Shown here piece after piece: positions 25,301 through 33,534 of a DNA stretch of 36,845 bases. The position numbers and the translations under genes are program-made. The stretch's first letter is position 1. Each line of letters opens with the position of its first letter. The notes below the pieces were generated by a model. That model did not search any database. It saw only the letters and a list, made by a program, of their open reading frames with translations, and was not told the DNA's origin. The stretch covers positions 1 to 36,845 of the forward strand of contig JAKQKF010000285.1 of NCBI GenBank assembly GCA_029560815.1. The letters run 5' to 3'. Source of the stretch: a bacterium (lineage in GTDB: Bacteria > KSB1 > UBA2214).

Positions 25301-26457
25301 GCGACCTTCTTCGCATCGACGGCCGTCTCGTGCAGGTCATTCGCTGGAGCCTCTATATTTTTGCGGCGGCCATGCCCTTTGCCATTGCGCTCACCCAGAT
25401 CGCCGTCGGCGTCGCCATCCTCGCGTGGCTGGGCCGGATTTTCTATACGCACGGGGCGAAATGGCCGCGGCTCGGTGTGGAGTGGGGATTTATCGCTTTC
25501 ATCGCCGCCGAGCTCCTCGCCTGCGCCTTTTCCACCAATCTGGGTCAGAACGTGATCTATCTGAAGCGGCTGCTGCTCATCCCCATCGTCTATCTGGTCG
25601 CGGCCAACAGCACCGGGGAGGAGGAGCTCAGACGACTCGGGATCATCTTTGTCGCCGCCATTTTTCTCTATTCGGCCTGGGGGATCGTCTCCTACTTTCT
25701 CAATCCCACCGTGCGGGTGCGCCATATCCAGAATTCCATGACCGCGGGCGGCATCACCATGGTGGGTGCGGTGACGGCGGCCGCCTTTGCGGTGCGGCTG
25801 AAGGAGGCGCGAAGCCGGCTCCTGATGCTCGCGGCCGGTGTGGTCATCCTCGGCTGTCTGGTCCTGACCTCGACCCGCGGCTCGTGGGTGGGATTTTTCG
25901 CGGCGGCTCTCCTCATATTGCTGGTGCAGAACCGCAAACTGATCTGGTCTCTGCCCTTGCTCATCCTCGCCTTTTATCTGGTGCAGCCCGGCGATTTTGC
26001 CTGGCGGATGCGGCACATGTTCGATCCCGGCTGGGGGACCAATGCCAAGCGGATCCACTGGTGGTCGGTCGGCTGGGAGATCTTTAAAGATCATCCCCTG
26101 GTGGGGATCGGGGATGTCGGCACGACGCAGATGTACGCCCGCTACGCACCCGCCGGCGAAAAGGAGCTGGTCGGCCATTTCCACAGCAACTATGTGCATA
26201 TCGCCGTCACCCTCGGGAGCATCGGCCTGGCGGCCTTTCTCTTGATGACGGTGGTCATCCTGGTCCGCCTCGCCCGCAGCCTTCAGGCGAGGCTGGGTGC
26301 GCGCGACTGGGGAGGAGGCTGGACGCTGGCGGCGCTGGCGGTTTTCGTCGCCTTTTGCCTTAACGGTTTTTTTGAGTGGAATTTCGGCGACCAGGAGATT
26401 ATCACCATGGTCTGGTTCGCCACCGGTGCCGGTCTGGGGCAGCTGCACCATGGATGA
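25297..26457 (+). CDS. O-antigen-ligase-like (Wzy/WaaL family) membrane protein
   Basis: A 386-residue inner-membrane protein with about ten hydrophobic segments. Members join or polymerise surface polysaccharide using lipid-linked sugars. The large periplasmic loop carries the family features: TSTRGSWVGFFAA, then KRIHWWSVGWEIFKDHPLVGIG (as blocks RIHWWSVGWEIF and DHPLVGIG) and HFHSNYVHIAVTLG. The conserved arginine of STRGSW and the histidine of HSNYV are typical catalytic-site residues. GTG at 25297 overlaps the exporter stop by 4 nt; the 3' end overlaps the GAF/HD-GYP gene by 8 nt. Ligase versus polymerase cannot be decided. Confidence 0.86.
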   Translation: MSDLLRIDGRLVQVIRWSLYIFAAAMPFAIALTQIAVGVAILAWLGRIFYTHGAKWPRLGVEWGFIAFIAAELLACAFSTNLGQNVIYLKRLLLIPIVYLVAANSTGEEELRRLGIIFVAAIFLYSAWGIVSYFLNPTVRVRHIQNSMTAGGITMVGAVTAAAFAVRLKEARSRLLMLAAGVVILGCLVLTSTRGSWVGFFAAALLILLVQNRKLIWSLPLLILAFYLVQPGDFAWRMRHMFDPGWGTNAKRIHWWSVGWEIFKDHPLVGIGDVGTTQMYARYAPAGEKELVGHFHSNYVHIAVTLGSIGLAAFLLMTVVILVRLARSLQARLGARDWGGGWTLAALAVFVAFCLNGFFEWNFGDQEIITMVWFATGAGLGQLHHG

Positions 26458-27754
26458 CGCCGCGACCCTGCATATGCAGCAGCGTGAGCATGAACGGCTC
26501 AAAATGCTGCTCAAGGTCGCCGGTTCGATCTCCTCGGAGATGCAGCTCGACAAGCTGCTGCGCCTGATCATGGATGAGGTCAAACAGGTGCTGCAGTGTG
26601 ACCGCTGCACGGTCTTTGTTCTCGACCGGGAACACGATGAACTCTGGTCCCGGGTCGCCCACGGCGAGTCCGAGATCCGTTTCCCCGCCCGCCTCGGCAT
26701 AGCCGGGGCGGTTGTCGAGAGCGGCCAGGTCATCAACATCCCCGATGCCTACGCCGACAGCCGCTTCAATCCGAACATCGACAAGCAGACGGGATATCAC
26801 ACCCGCAACCTGCTCTCGGCGCCGATGCGCAACAAGCCGGGCGAGATCATCGGGGTTTTCCAGATCCTCAACAAGCTGGAAGGCCCATTCACCCGGGAGG
26901 ACGAAGAGATTCTCAACGCGATCTCGGTCCTGGCCGCGACCCAGATCGAAAACGCCCAGCTCTACGAAGAGCAGAAAAAGACTTTCGACAGCCTGGTGGA
27001 AACCCTGGCCAGCACCATCGATGCGCGCGATCCCCTCACTGCCGGACATTCCCAGCGCATCAGCCTCTATGCCGACGAGATCGGCCGTGTGCTGCGCCTG
27101 CCGCCCCAGGAGCGCGAAGTGCTGCGCATCTCGGCCCTGCTCCACGATTACGGCAAGATTGCGGTGCGCGAGGCGGTGCTCACCAAGAACGAAAAGCTGA
27201 CCGATGAAGAGTACAGTCATATCCGGAATCATGCCGCCTATACCCGCAGCATTCTGGAGAAGATCAATTTCAGCCGGGAGCTGCGCGAGGTGCCCCTGAT
27301 CGCCGCGTCGCACCATGAGCGCGTCGACGGCAGCGGCTATCCCGCCGGGCTGGTGGACGCAGAGATACCGCTGCTGAGCAAGATACTGGCGGTGGCCGAT
27401 GTCTTTGACGCCCTTACCTCCAGGCGCCATTACCGCACCCGCATGCCTTTCGCCGAGGTCATCCAGCTGTTGCTCGACGGCATCGGTTCGCAGTTCGACC
27501 CCCGGCCGGTGCACGCCTTCAGGGCCATCAAGCTGGACCGGCTGGTGCGCATCCTGGAATACGAATATCCGGGCCGGCTGGAGCCGGAAGAGCTTTTTTT
27601 CCTGAGCGGTTTCGACAGCGCCGATTATCTTGAAGCGGCGCAGGCGGAGGCGCCCGAAGCGCTCCACGCCCGGCTGGTCCGGGTCTTTCAGCACTATTAC
27701 AGGCAGGACTATCTGCAAAGCAGCGAAACCGCTCAGACGCCAGGGAAAGGATAA
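26450..27754 (+). CDS. GAF domain protein with HD-GYP cyclic-di-GMP phosphodiesterase domain
   Basis: A 434-residue cytoplasmic signalling protein. A GAF sensor domain spans about residues 20-170 (CDRCTVFVLDRE, GIAGAVVESG, SAPMRN). The HD-GYP domain spans about 180-360 with His200, the HD pair at 232-233 (LLHDYGK), HHERVDGSGYP (288-298) and ADVFDALTSRR. The complete metal and GYP motifs predict breakdown of cyclic di-GMP, with activity gated by whatever binds the GAF domain. ATG 26450 overlaps the ligase stop (ATGGATGA); no strong ribosome site precedes it. Its place beside surface polysaccharide genes suggests control of envelope or biofilm traits. A C-terminal tail of about 70 residues has no recognised domain. 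Confidence 0.9.
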   Translation: MDDAATLHMQQREHERLKMLLKVAGSISSEMQLDKLLRLIMDEVKQVLQCDRCTVFVLDREHDELWSRVAHGESEIRFPARLGIAGAVVESGQVINIPDAYADSRFNPNIDKQTGYHTRNLLSAPMRNKPGEIIGVFQILNKLEGPFTREDEEILNAISVLAATQIENAQLYEEQKKTFDSLVETLASTIDARDPLTAGHSQRISLYADEIGRVLRLPPQEREVLRISALLHDYGKIAVREAVLTKNEKLTDEEYSHIRNHAAYTRSILEKINFSRELREVPLIAASHHERVDGSGYPAGLVDAEIPLLSKILAVADVFDALTSRRHYRTRMPFAEVIQLLLDGIGSQFDPRPVHAFRAIKLDRLVRILEYEYPGRLEPEELFFLSGFDSADYLEAAQAEAPEALHARLVRVFQHYYRQDYLQSSETAQTPGKG

Positions 27755-27758
27755 ACAC

Positions 27759-28151
27759 ATGCGAAAAATCATCGAGACGGAGAATGCTCCCCAAGCGATC
27801 GGGCCTTACAGTCAGGCTGTAGTGGTGAATGGTCTGCTCTTCAGCGCCGGCCAGCTCGGCCTGGACCCCTACAGCGGCATCATGGTGGAGGGTGGGGTCA
27901 AGGCCCAGACTCTTCAGGCCATGCTCAACCTCAAGGCGATTCTGGAGGAGGCGGGCTCATCCATGGAACTGGTCATCAAGACGACGATCTTTTTGCTCGA
28001 TATGAACGATTTTGCGACCGTGAACGGGGCCTACGCCGGGTTTTTTCCCGAGAATCCGCCGGCGCGTTCGACCGTGCAGGTGGCGCGTTTGCCCAAGAAC
28101 GGCCTCGTCGAAATCGAAGCGGTGGCGCTCGTCCCCGGCCGCCAGGATTAG
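27759..28151 (+). CDS. ridA: RidA-family 2-iminobutanoate/2-iminopropanoate deaminase
   Basis: A 130-residue enzyme that hydrolyses reactive imines released by PLP enzymes. The family motifs are intact: IGPYSQAV, LLFSAGQLGLDP, NLKAILEEAGSS, TIFLLDMNDF, PARSTVQVARLP with Arg103, and the final VEIEAVAL with Glu120. The length is standard. GGAAAGG lies about 10 nt upstream. The gene starts 4 nt after the HD-GYP gene stop. Confidence 0.95.
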   Translation: MRKIIETENAPQAIGPYSQAVVVNGLLFSAGQLGLDPYSGIMVEGGVKAQTLQAMLNLKAILEEAGSSMELVIKTTIFLLDMNDFATVNGAYAGFFPENPPARSTVQVARLPKNGLVEIEAVALVPGRQD

Positions 28152-28157
28152 GGCGGA

Positions 28158-28685
28158 ATGATGAAACGGTTCGCCCACAGCGTTTTCCTGCATCTGCTGG
28201 GTGCCGGTCTGCTCCTGGCTGCATCTGCTGTGCAAGCCCAGTCCGTCACAGAGGCCGACAGCCTTGCGAAAAAGGGGGGCGCCGCGACCGGAGAGACCCG
28301 CTCCGTACCCCTGCGCAAATCCCCGACCGGCGCCATGCTTCGCTCCATGGCGCTGCCCGGCTGGGGGCAGTGGTACAACGAAAAACGGATCAAGGCGGTG
28401 GTCATGATGGGCGCGGAGGCGGGACTGGTCATCGACGCCATTGTACAGAATCAGCTGGCGGCCCGCTCCGGCGCTGACTATGAAAGGGAGTATTACCGCA
28501 ATAATCGCAGCCTTGCCATCTGGTGGCTGGGGGCCGTGATTCTTTACAGCATGGCTGATGCCTACGTCGACGCGCACCTGTTCGATTTTGATGAGCGGCC
28601 GGATCTCAGCCTGGCCCCGCCGGGCGGAGGCGGGCCGGGTGAATCGGGAGCCGCTTTCGTCTTCAATCTGGCCCTGCATTTTTAG
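28158..28685 (+). CDS. DUF5683-type membrane protein
   Basis: A 175-residue exported or membrane protein. A signal-like segment (VFLHLLGAGLLLAASAVQAQ) is followed by a family-typical block: SMALPGWGQWYNEKRIKA, then a hydrophobic helix, YEREYYRNNRSLAIWW and YSMADAYVDAHLFDFDE. These match the DUF5683 pattern, common in FCB bacteria and of unknown function. A glycine-rich stretch (APPGGGGPGESG) precedes a C-terminal strand ending in LALHF. It starts 6 nt after ridA and ends the long folB-led run; a 113-nt gap with a new promoter follows. Confidence 0.82.
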   Translation: MMKRFAHSVFLHLLGAGLLLAASAVQAQSVTEADSLAKKGGAATGETRSVPLRKSPTGAMLRSMALPGWGQWYNEKRIKAVVMMGAEAGLVIDAIVQNQLAARSGADYEREYYRNNRSLAIWWLGAVILYSMADAYVDAHLFDFDERPDLSLAPPGGGGPGESGAAFVFNLALHF

Positions 28686-28726
28686 CCCGCCCCCTTTTTC
28701 TCCCGCTCCGAGGCCGATTGCGTCTC

Positions 28727-28755
28727 TTGCAATCACGGCAGATTATGCGTATATT
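28727..28755 (+). promoter_or_regulatory. Sigma-70-type promoter with overlapping inverted repeat
   Basis: TTGCAA (28727-28732), a 17-nt spacer and TATATT (28750-28755). Transcription would begin near 28762, with a leader of about 37 nt before the HD-domain gene. GATTGC (28716-28721) and GCAATC (28729-28734) form an inverted repeat that covers the -35 box, and GCAATC recurs near 28760. This could be an operator. The promoter may drive the operon to rimO. Confidence 0.65.
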
Positions 28756-28798
28756 ATAAGCAATCGATAATTCAAGTTTATGGTAAACGTTTGAAATT

Positions 28799-29347
28799 AT
28801 GATGAATAGAGCAGAAGCTTTCACTCTGGCGCAATCGCGCTTCCAGAACCGGAACCTCTTCAAGCACGTTCTGGCCGTCGAAGCGGTGATGCGCGCGCTG
28901 GCGCGTCATTTCAGCGAGGATGAGGAGATCTGGGGGCTGGCGGGGCTCCTGCACGATCTCGACTATGAGGAGACAGCCAGGAGTCCCGAGCGCCATACTC
29001 TCGTCACCGAAGAGCTGCTCAAGCCCTACGCACTGCCCCCGGAGATCATCCACGCGATCAAGTGCCACAATGATCTGGCGGAGCGTGACTCTCTGATGGA
29101 CCGGGCCCTCTATGCCGCCGATCCGATCACCGGCCTCATCGTCGCGGCCGTGCTCATGCATCCCGAGAAAAATCTCGCCGCCGTCGAGAGCGAATTCATC
29201 CTGCGGCGGTTCCGGGAGAAGAGCTTTGCCAAGGGAGCCAACCGGGAGCAGATCCTCACCTGCGGCGATATGGGACTCGAGCTGAACGAGTTCACCGGGA
29301 TCGCGCTCTCGGCCATGCAGGGGATCAGCAGTGAGCTGGGTTTTTAG
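28799..29347 (+). CDS. HD-domain (HDIG) phosphohydrolase
   Basis: A 182-residue cytoplasmic protein. The metal-binding motifs are H at RNLFKHVLAVE, the HD pair in GLLHDLDYEET, a following RHT, and the final Asp in LYAADPITG. HD-domain proteins of this size usually hydrolyse nucleotides or nucleotide signals; the substrate is not known. ATG 28799 and ATG 28802 are adjacent. It follows its own promoter and is followed at once by the YfiM-like gene. Confidence 0.85.
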   Translation: MMNRAEAFTLAQSRFQNRNLFKHVLAVEAVMRALARHFSEDEEIWGLAGLLHDLDYEETARSPERHTLVTEELLKPYALPPEIIHAIKCHNDLAERDSLMDRALYAADPITGLIVAAVLMHPEKNLAAVESEFILRRFREKSFAKGANREQILTCGDMGLELNEFTGIALSAMQGISSELGF

Positions 29348-29348
29348 A

Positions 29349-29747
29349 ATGCTGAAACGGGCGCTCATTCTGATGGTGCTGTGGGCTGCGGCTGCAGCCG
29401 TCGCAGGCGACCGGCCGCATCTGCAGTGCGCGGACGGGGATACCATGACGGCATCTCCCCCGTTGCGCCCGTCGCGGCCCGATCTCTGGCTCGCCAAGGA
29501 CAAGGCGGATCACCTGGTGGTGAGCGCTTTTCTGGTTGGCTTTGGCTATTACGCCGCGCGCAAGGAGCTGCATCTCTCCGATCCCGGCAGCAGGAATATG
29601 GGGGTGGGCCTGAGTCTCTCGCTGGGTCTTTTAAAAGAGGTGCGCGATCAGAGACGGCGGGGCGGTTTTTTCAGTCTTAAGGATCTCGGGGCCGATCTCG
29701 CGGGAATCGGTCTGGGCTATCTTCTCTGTTCGGCCGGCGCTCTGTAA
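29349..29747 (+). CDS. YfiM-like (DUF2279) membrane or periplasmic protein
   Basis: A 132-residue protein with an N-terminal signal or anchor (LKRALILMVLWAAAAAVAG). The core AKDKADHLVVSAFLVGFGYY, a glycine-rich membrane-like segment (GVGLSLSLGLLKEVRDQ) and SLKDLGADLAGIGLGYLL fit the DxxxH...KE..D...D..AG..LGY pattern of the YfiM/DUF2279 family. The function is unknown. ATG 29349 directly follows the HD gene stop (TAGAATG); a GTG at 29331 would overlap. The tight spacing suggests co-transcription. Confidence 0.7.
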   Translation: MLKRALILMVLWAAAAAVAGDRPHLQCADGDTMTASPPLRPSRPDLWLAKDKADHLVVSAFLVGFGYYAARKELHLSDPGSRNMGVGLSLSLGLLKEVRDQRRRGGFFSLKDLGADLAGIGLGYLLCSAGAL

Positions 29748-29752
29748 CTGGA

Positions 29753-31177
29753 ATGAGGCAGCAAGTGAAGGCATGTTCCCGAATCGATAAGGCGCGGTGC
29801 AACTGCGCGGTCGTCGGCGTCTCCGGCACGACGGAAGCCTCCCGGCTCGCCTATCTGGCGCTCTACGCCCAGCAGCACCGCGGGCAGGAGAGCAGTGGCA
29901 TCGCTGCCAGCGACGGCCGGCACCTCAGCCGGCATGTCGGCCGGGGTCTTGTCGCCGACGTTTTCAGCGACCAGGCCGTCTTCGCCACCCTAAGCGGCCA
30001 TCTGGCCATCGGCCACAACCGCTATTCCACCACCGGCGCCTCCCACCTCGTCAACGCCCAGCCCCTGGTGGCCAATTTCCGCGAAGGGCAGTTCGCCATC
30101 AGCCATAATGGCAACCTGACTACATCGGGAGGGCTGCGGCGCAAGCTCGAGGAGGAGGGTTCACTCTTTCAGACCACCACCGATACCGAGGTCCTGCTGC
30201 ATCTGATCGCCCGCTCCCGCGAGCAGGGTCTGGTGGCGAGGATCCAGGACGCCCTCCGGCAGATCGAGGGGGCCTACTCACTGGTGATGATGTGCAATGA
30301 CCGCATCTTCGCCGCCCGCGATCCCCACGGTGTGCGGCCGCTCTGCCTCGGGCGCAAGGATGAAAGCTGGTTCGTCGTCTCCGAAACCTGCGCACTGGAC
30401 CTGCTCCGCGCCGAAATCGTACGCGACGTTGAACCCGGCGAGCTGGTCGAGATCCATGACGGCAAGATCGAGTCGCACCGGTTCGCGCCACCCTCGCCGC
30501 GCCACGCCTGTATCTTTGAGTTCGTCTATTTCTCCCGCCCCGACAGCCGCATCTTCAACGAAAACGTCGACCGGGTGCGCCGCAGGCTGGGCAAAAATCT
30601 GGCCATGGAGAGCCCGGTGGATGCCGACATCGTCATCTCGGTTCCCGATTCGAGCAATACCGCGGCCGTGGGCTATGCGCGCCGCACGGGGATCAAATTC
30701 GAACTGGGGCTCATCCGCAATCACTATGTGGGGCGGACCTTCATCCATCCGCAGCAGGATATGCGTGACTTTAATGTCCGCATCAAATTCAATCCCGTCA
30801 AGGGGGTTCTGCAGGACCGGCGGGTGGTGGTGATCGAGGATTCGATCGTGCGCGGTACAACCCTGCGCCAGCTGGTCTCGCTCATCCGCCAGGCCGGCGC
30901 CCGCGAGGTGCATGTGCGCGTCAGCTCGCCGCCCATCATCTCCCCCTGCTATTACGGCATGGATTTTCCCAGCACCAATGAGCTCATCGCCGCCCACAAG
31001 AGCGTCACGGAGATCCGGGATTATCTGAAGTGCGACAGCCTCGCCTATCTCTCCCTGGAGGGGCTGCTCAAATCGGTTGTGCATGATCAGGACGGTTTTT
31101 GCGCAGCCTGTTTCACCGGCAATTATCCCATCCCGGTCGAGGATGATTACAGCAAGCAGGTGCATGAGTCGCTCTGA
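29753..31177 (+). CDS. purF: Amidophosphoribosyltransferase, 4Fe-4S type
   Basis: A 474-residue enzyme of the first committed step of purine synthesis (PRPP plus glutamine to phosphoribosylamine). Cys18 (CAVVGVSG) is the nucleophile after removal of a 17-residue propeptide. Glutaminase blocks are HRGQESSGI, GHNRYSTTG and SHNGNL; the PRPP loop is VVVIEDSIVRGTT. Cys253, Cys399 and the CAAC pair (450, 453) match the four cluster ligands of the Bacillus subtilis type, so the enzyme should carry an oxygen-sensitive 4Fe-4S cluster. ATG 29753 is used; a GTG at 29765 has GAGG 6 nt upstream and is an alternative that shortens the propeptide. It is 15 nt from the UbiA gene. Confidence 0.97.
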   Translation: MRQQVKACSRIDKARCNCAVVGVSGTTEASRLAYLALYAQQHRGQESSGIAASDGRHLSRHVGRGLVADVFSDQAVFATLSGHLAIGHNRYSTTGASHLVNAQPLVANFREGQFAISHNGNLTTSGGLRRKLEEEGSLFQTTTDTEVLLHLIARSREQGLVARIQDALRQIEGAYSLVMMCNDRIFAARDPHGVRPLCLGRKDESWFVVSETCALDLLRAEIVRDVEPGELVEIHDGKIESHRFAPPSPRHACIFEFVYFSRPDSRIFNENVDRVRRRLGKNLAMESPVDADIVISVPDSSNTAAVGYARRTGIKFELGLIRNHYVGRTFIHPQQDMRDFNVRIKFNPVKGVLQDRRVVVIEDSIVRGTTLRQLVSLIRQAGAREVHVRVSSPPIISPCYYGMDFPSTNELIAAHKSVTEIRDYLKCDSLAYLSLEGLLKSVVHDQDGFCAACFTGNYPIPVEDDYSKQVHESL

Positions 31178-31192
31178 GAGGAAAAGCACGGC

Positions 31193-32179
31193 ATGACGGC
31201 AGCGACCGGGAAGCGCAGCCCCTTCGCGCAGAGACTTTTGCACAGCCTCGACTATCTTTTTGTGCTGCGGCCGACCCTTTTCTACCCGGTCTGGACGGTC
31301 TCACTGGCGGGGTTCTGGAGCGCCGAGCGCGCTGCGGCCGGGCAGCCCTGGCACACGCTCCATTGGCCGCACCAGGGATTCACCCCGGAGGATGCGATCG
31401 CGATCGGTCTGCTCACCCTGGTGATGGGGGCCTGCTTCCTCCTCAACCAGATCACGGATATCGAGAGCGACCGCCTCAATAACAAGCTCTATCTGGTCGC
31501 CAGCGGTGCCGTGACTCTGCGCGGCGCCTGGAGCGAGACCGCGCTCCTGCTGGCCGCCGGACTGGGCGGGCTCCTCTGGTTGAGCCGCCCCCTGGCCCTG
31601 ATCGCCCTGCTCGCCTTTCTGGTCACGGGCTGGGCCTACAGCTGCAGGCCGCTTTACGGCAAGGACCGCCCCTGGGCCGGCCTCCTGATCAATCTTGCCG
31701 GCGCGGGCCTGATCTATCTTTTCGGCTGGCTGATGGCCGCTCCCGCCTCGTGGCGGATCGGCCTCTCCGCCCTGCCCTATATCGCCGGCATTGGCGCTGT
31801 CTACCTGCTCACGACGATTCCCGACCGACCCGGGGATGCGGCGGCGCACAAGATCACGCTGGCGGTCCATTGGGGCGAAAAACGGATCTACGGCGCGGCC
31901 CTGGCGGCCGGAACCATCGGCGTGCTGGCGGCACTGCCGGCGCGGGAGGGGGTGGCCCTGACGGCGACCCTGCTGACCTGGCCCTTTTTTTTCTCCGCCT
32001 GGCGGCGCCAGACCGTCGACTCGGCCCTGCGCGCCAACAAGTTCGCCACGCTGGTGCTCTCGTTCCTGATCTGCTGGCGGCTGCCGGCCTATCTGGTCCT
32101 GCTGATCCTGGTTTTTTATTTCAGCAAGTGGTATTATAAAAAACGGTTTCAGGTCCATTATCCCAGCCTGCTGACATGA
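31193..32179 (+). CDS. UbiA-family prenyltransferase
   Basis: A 328-residue inner-membrane enzyme with about nine helices that transfers a polyprenyl group from a diphosphate donor to an acceptor. The two Asp-rich magnesium sites are visible: Asn85, Asp89 and Asp93 in NQITDIESD, and Asp211 and Asp215 in PDRPGD. The first is NQ rather than the usual ND. The acceptor cannot be read: quinone, chlorophyll or glycerol-lipid synthases all share these motifs. The next genes are a ferredoxin (4-nt overlap) and an archaeal-type geranylgeranyl reductase, so its product is likely a geranylgeranyl lipid that is later saturated. No menaquinone or bacteriochlorophyll gene lies in the window. Confidence 0.9.
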   Translation: MTAATGKRSPFAQRLLHSLDYLFVLRPTLFYPVWTVSLAGFWSAERAAAGQPWHTLHWPHQGFTPEDAIAIGLLTLVMGACFLLNQITDIESDRLNNKLYLVASGAVTLRGAWSETALLLAAGLGGLLWLSRPLALIALLAFLVTGWAYSCRPLYGKDRPWAGLLINLAGAGLIYLFGWLMAAPASWRIGLSALPYIAGIGAVYLLTTIPDRPGDAAAHKITLAVHWGEKRIYGAALAAGTIGVLAALPAREGVALTATLLTWPFFFSAWRRQTVDSALRANKFATLVLSFLICWRLPAYLVLLILVFYFSKWYYKKRFQVHYPSLLT

Positions 32180-32370
32180 TGAAGAAGATGAACCACAATC
32201 AGGATCGCTGTGATTTCTGCGGCGTCTGCGTCGGAGTCTGCCCGCACGATGCCATCGAACTGCGGGAGGCGGAGCTCATCATCATCGATGACCGCTGCAC
32301 CCGGTGCGGCCAATGCGTTCAGGCCTGCCCGATCCATGCCCTGGAGGTGAACGATGAAGCCGGATTATGA
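32176..32370 (+). CDS. 2[4Fe-4S] ferredoxin
   Basis: A 64-residue ferredoxin. Two complete CxxCxxCxxxCP motifs are present: Cys12, 15, 18, 22 and Cys41, 44, 47, 51. It should pass low-potential electrons. The gene overlaps the UbiA stop by 4 nt and the geranylgeranyl reductase start by 17 nt, so it is almost certainly made with the reductase. In Methanosarcina acetivorans a ferredoxin encoded beside geranylgeranyl reductase is the electron donor for it, which suggests the same role here. Confidence 0.93.
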   Translation: MMKKMNHNQDRCDFCGVCVGVCPHDAIELREAELIIIDDRCTRCGQCVQACPIHALEVNDEAGL

Positions 32371-33526
32371 CGTCATCGTCGTCGGCGGCGGGCCGGCCGG
32401 ATCGACAGCGGCGCGTTTTGCGGCCGGCCGCGGGGCCTCCGTCGCTCTTTTCGAGAAGGACCGCGAGATCGGTGTGCCGGTCCGCTGCGCTGAAGGGGTT
32501 TCACACGCCGGACTGGCCGCGGTCGTGGAGACCATCCCGCCCCGCTGGATCGCCCAAAAGATCACCGGCGCCGTTCTGCACGCCCCCTCGGGGGCCGAGG
32601 TGCCGCTCTTTACGGACCAGACCGGTTACATTCTGCACCGCAAGATTTTCGACTATGATCTGGCGCAGATGGCCGCAGCCGCCGGGGTGGCCATTTTCAC
32701 CCGGGCCAACGTCTCCGGATTGATCATGGAGGGAGGCTGCGCCGCCGGGGTGGAGGTGGATCATCTCGGCCAGCGGCGGCGGATCAGGTCCAGGGTGGTC
32801 ATCGCCGCCGACGGCGTCGAATCGCGGGTGGCGCGCTGGGCCGGGCTTTCCACCCGGACCGCCCTGAACGATATGGAGAGCTGCGCCCAGGTTACGATCG
32901 GCGATTACAAGGGTGATCCGGAGATGCTCCATTTCTTTTTCACCAGCTCGATGGCGCCGGGCGGCTATCTCTGGATCTTCCCCAAGGGCAGCGGCATGGC
33001 CAACATCGGCATCGGCATTGCCGCCGGCTCGGCCGGGGGAGAATCGCCGCACAACTATCTGGAAGCCTTTCTCGACCGGTTTTTTCCCGGCGCGCCGATC
33101 CTGGGGCGCGTCTGCGGCGGCGTGCCCTGTTCGAACACTCTCAAGGAGATCGTTACCGACGGCCTCATGGTCACCGGTGATGCCGCGCATCAGGCCAATC
33201 CCCTGACCGGGGGCGGCATCACCCTCGGCATGATGGCCGGGCGGATCGCCGGGGAGACCGCGGCCGAAGCCGTCGCTGCCGGCCGCTGCGACCGCGGGCA
33301 GCTGCGTCGGTATTCCCGGCTCTGGCTCGAGGGGGAAGGGGGCAAGCAGGCGCAGTTCTACCGGCTGCGCAAGTTCGTCTTCAGTCTCGATGATGAGGAT
33401 TATGATGCTCTCGCCGGAAGCGTGCTCAGGATTCCGGCGGAAAAACGCACCATCCTTTCCATTCTGAAATCGGCTTTGCTGCGCAAGCCTTCGCTCCTCC
33501 TTGATGCAGTCAAACTATTTACCTAG
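32354..33526 (+). CDS. Geranylgeranyl reductase family flavoprotein (archaeal-type)
   Basis: A 390-residue FAD enzyme that saturates double bonds of isoprenoid chains. The FAD fold opens with VVGGGPAGSTAARFAA, and a second FAD block is VTGDAAHQANPLTGGG. Cys45 in VPVRCAEGVS and the motif GGYLWIFPKG (residues 203-212) are marks of archaeal geranylgeranyl reductases; plant and bacterial ChlP/BchP and mycobacterial MenJ look different at the Cys block. It starts at ATG 32354 with GGAGGTG upstream and lies inside the 3' end of the ferredoxin gene by 17 nt. A role on lipid chains, rather than pigments or quinones, is inferred from this motif and the neighbours. Confidence 0.92.
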   Translation: MKPDYDVIVVGGGPAGSTAARFAAGRGASVALFEKDREIGVPVRCAEGVSHAGLAAVVETIPPRWIAQKITGAVLHAPSGAEVPLFTDQTGYILHRKIFDYDLAQMAAAAGVAIFTRANVSGLIMEGGCAAGVEVDHLGQRRRIRSRVVIAADGVESRVARWAGLSTRTALNDMESCAQVTIGDYKGDPEMLHFFFTSSMAPGGYLWIFPKGSGMANIGIGIAAGSAGGESPHNYLEAFLDRFFPGAPILGRVCGGVPCSNTLKEIVTDGLMVTGDAAHQANPLTGGGITLGMMAGRIAGETAAEAVAAGRCDRGQLRRYSRLWLEGEGGKQAQFYRLRKFVFSLDDEDYDALAGSVLRIPAEKRTILSILKSALLRKPSLLLDAVKLFT

Positions 33527-33534
33527 AGGATATC

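Noticed and set aside
25252..27772. Two long minus-strand frames
   Set aside because: Antisense to the ligase-like and GAF/HD-GYP genes, both of which carry clear family motifs.
31193..32179. Assigning the UbiA protein as MenA or DGGGP synthase
   Set aside because: The magnesium motifs are shared by all UbiA enzymes, and the first is NQ rather than ND, so a specific name is not justified.
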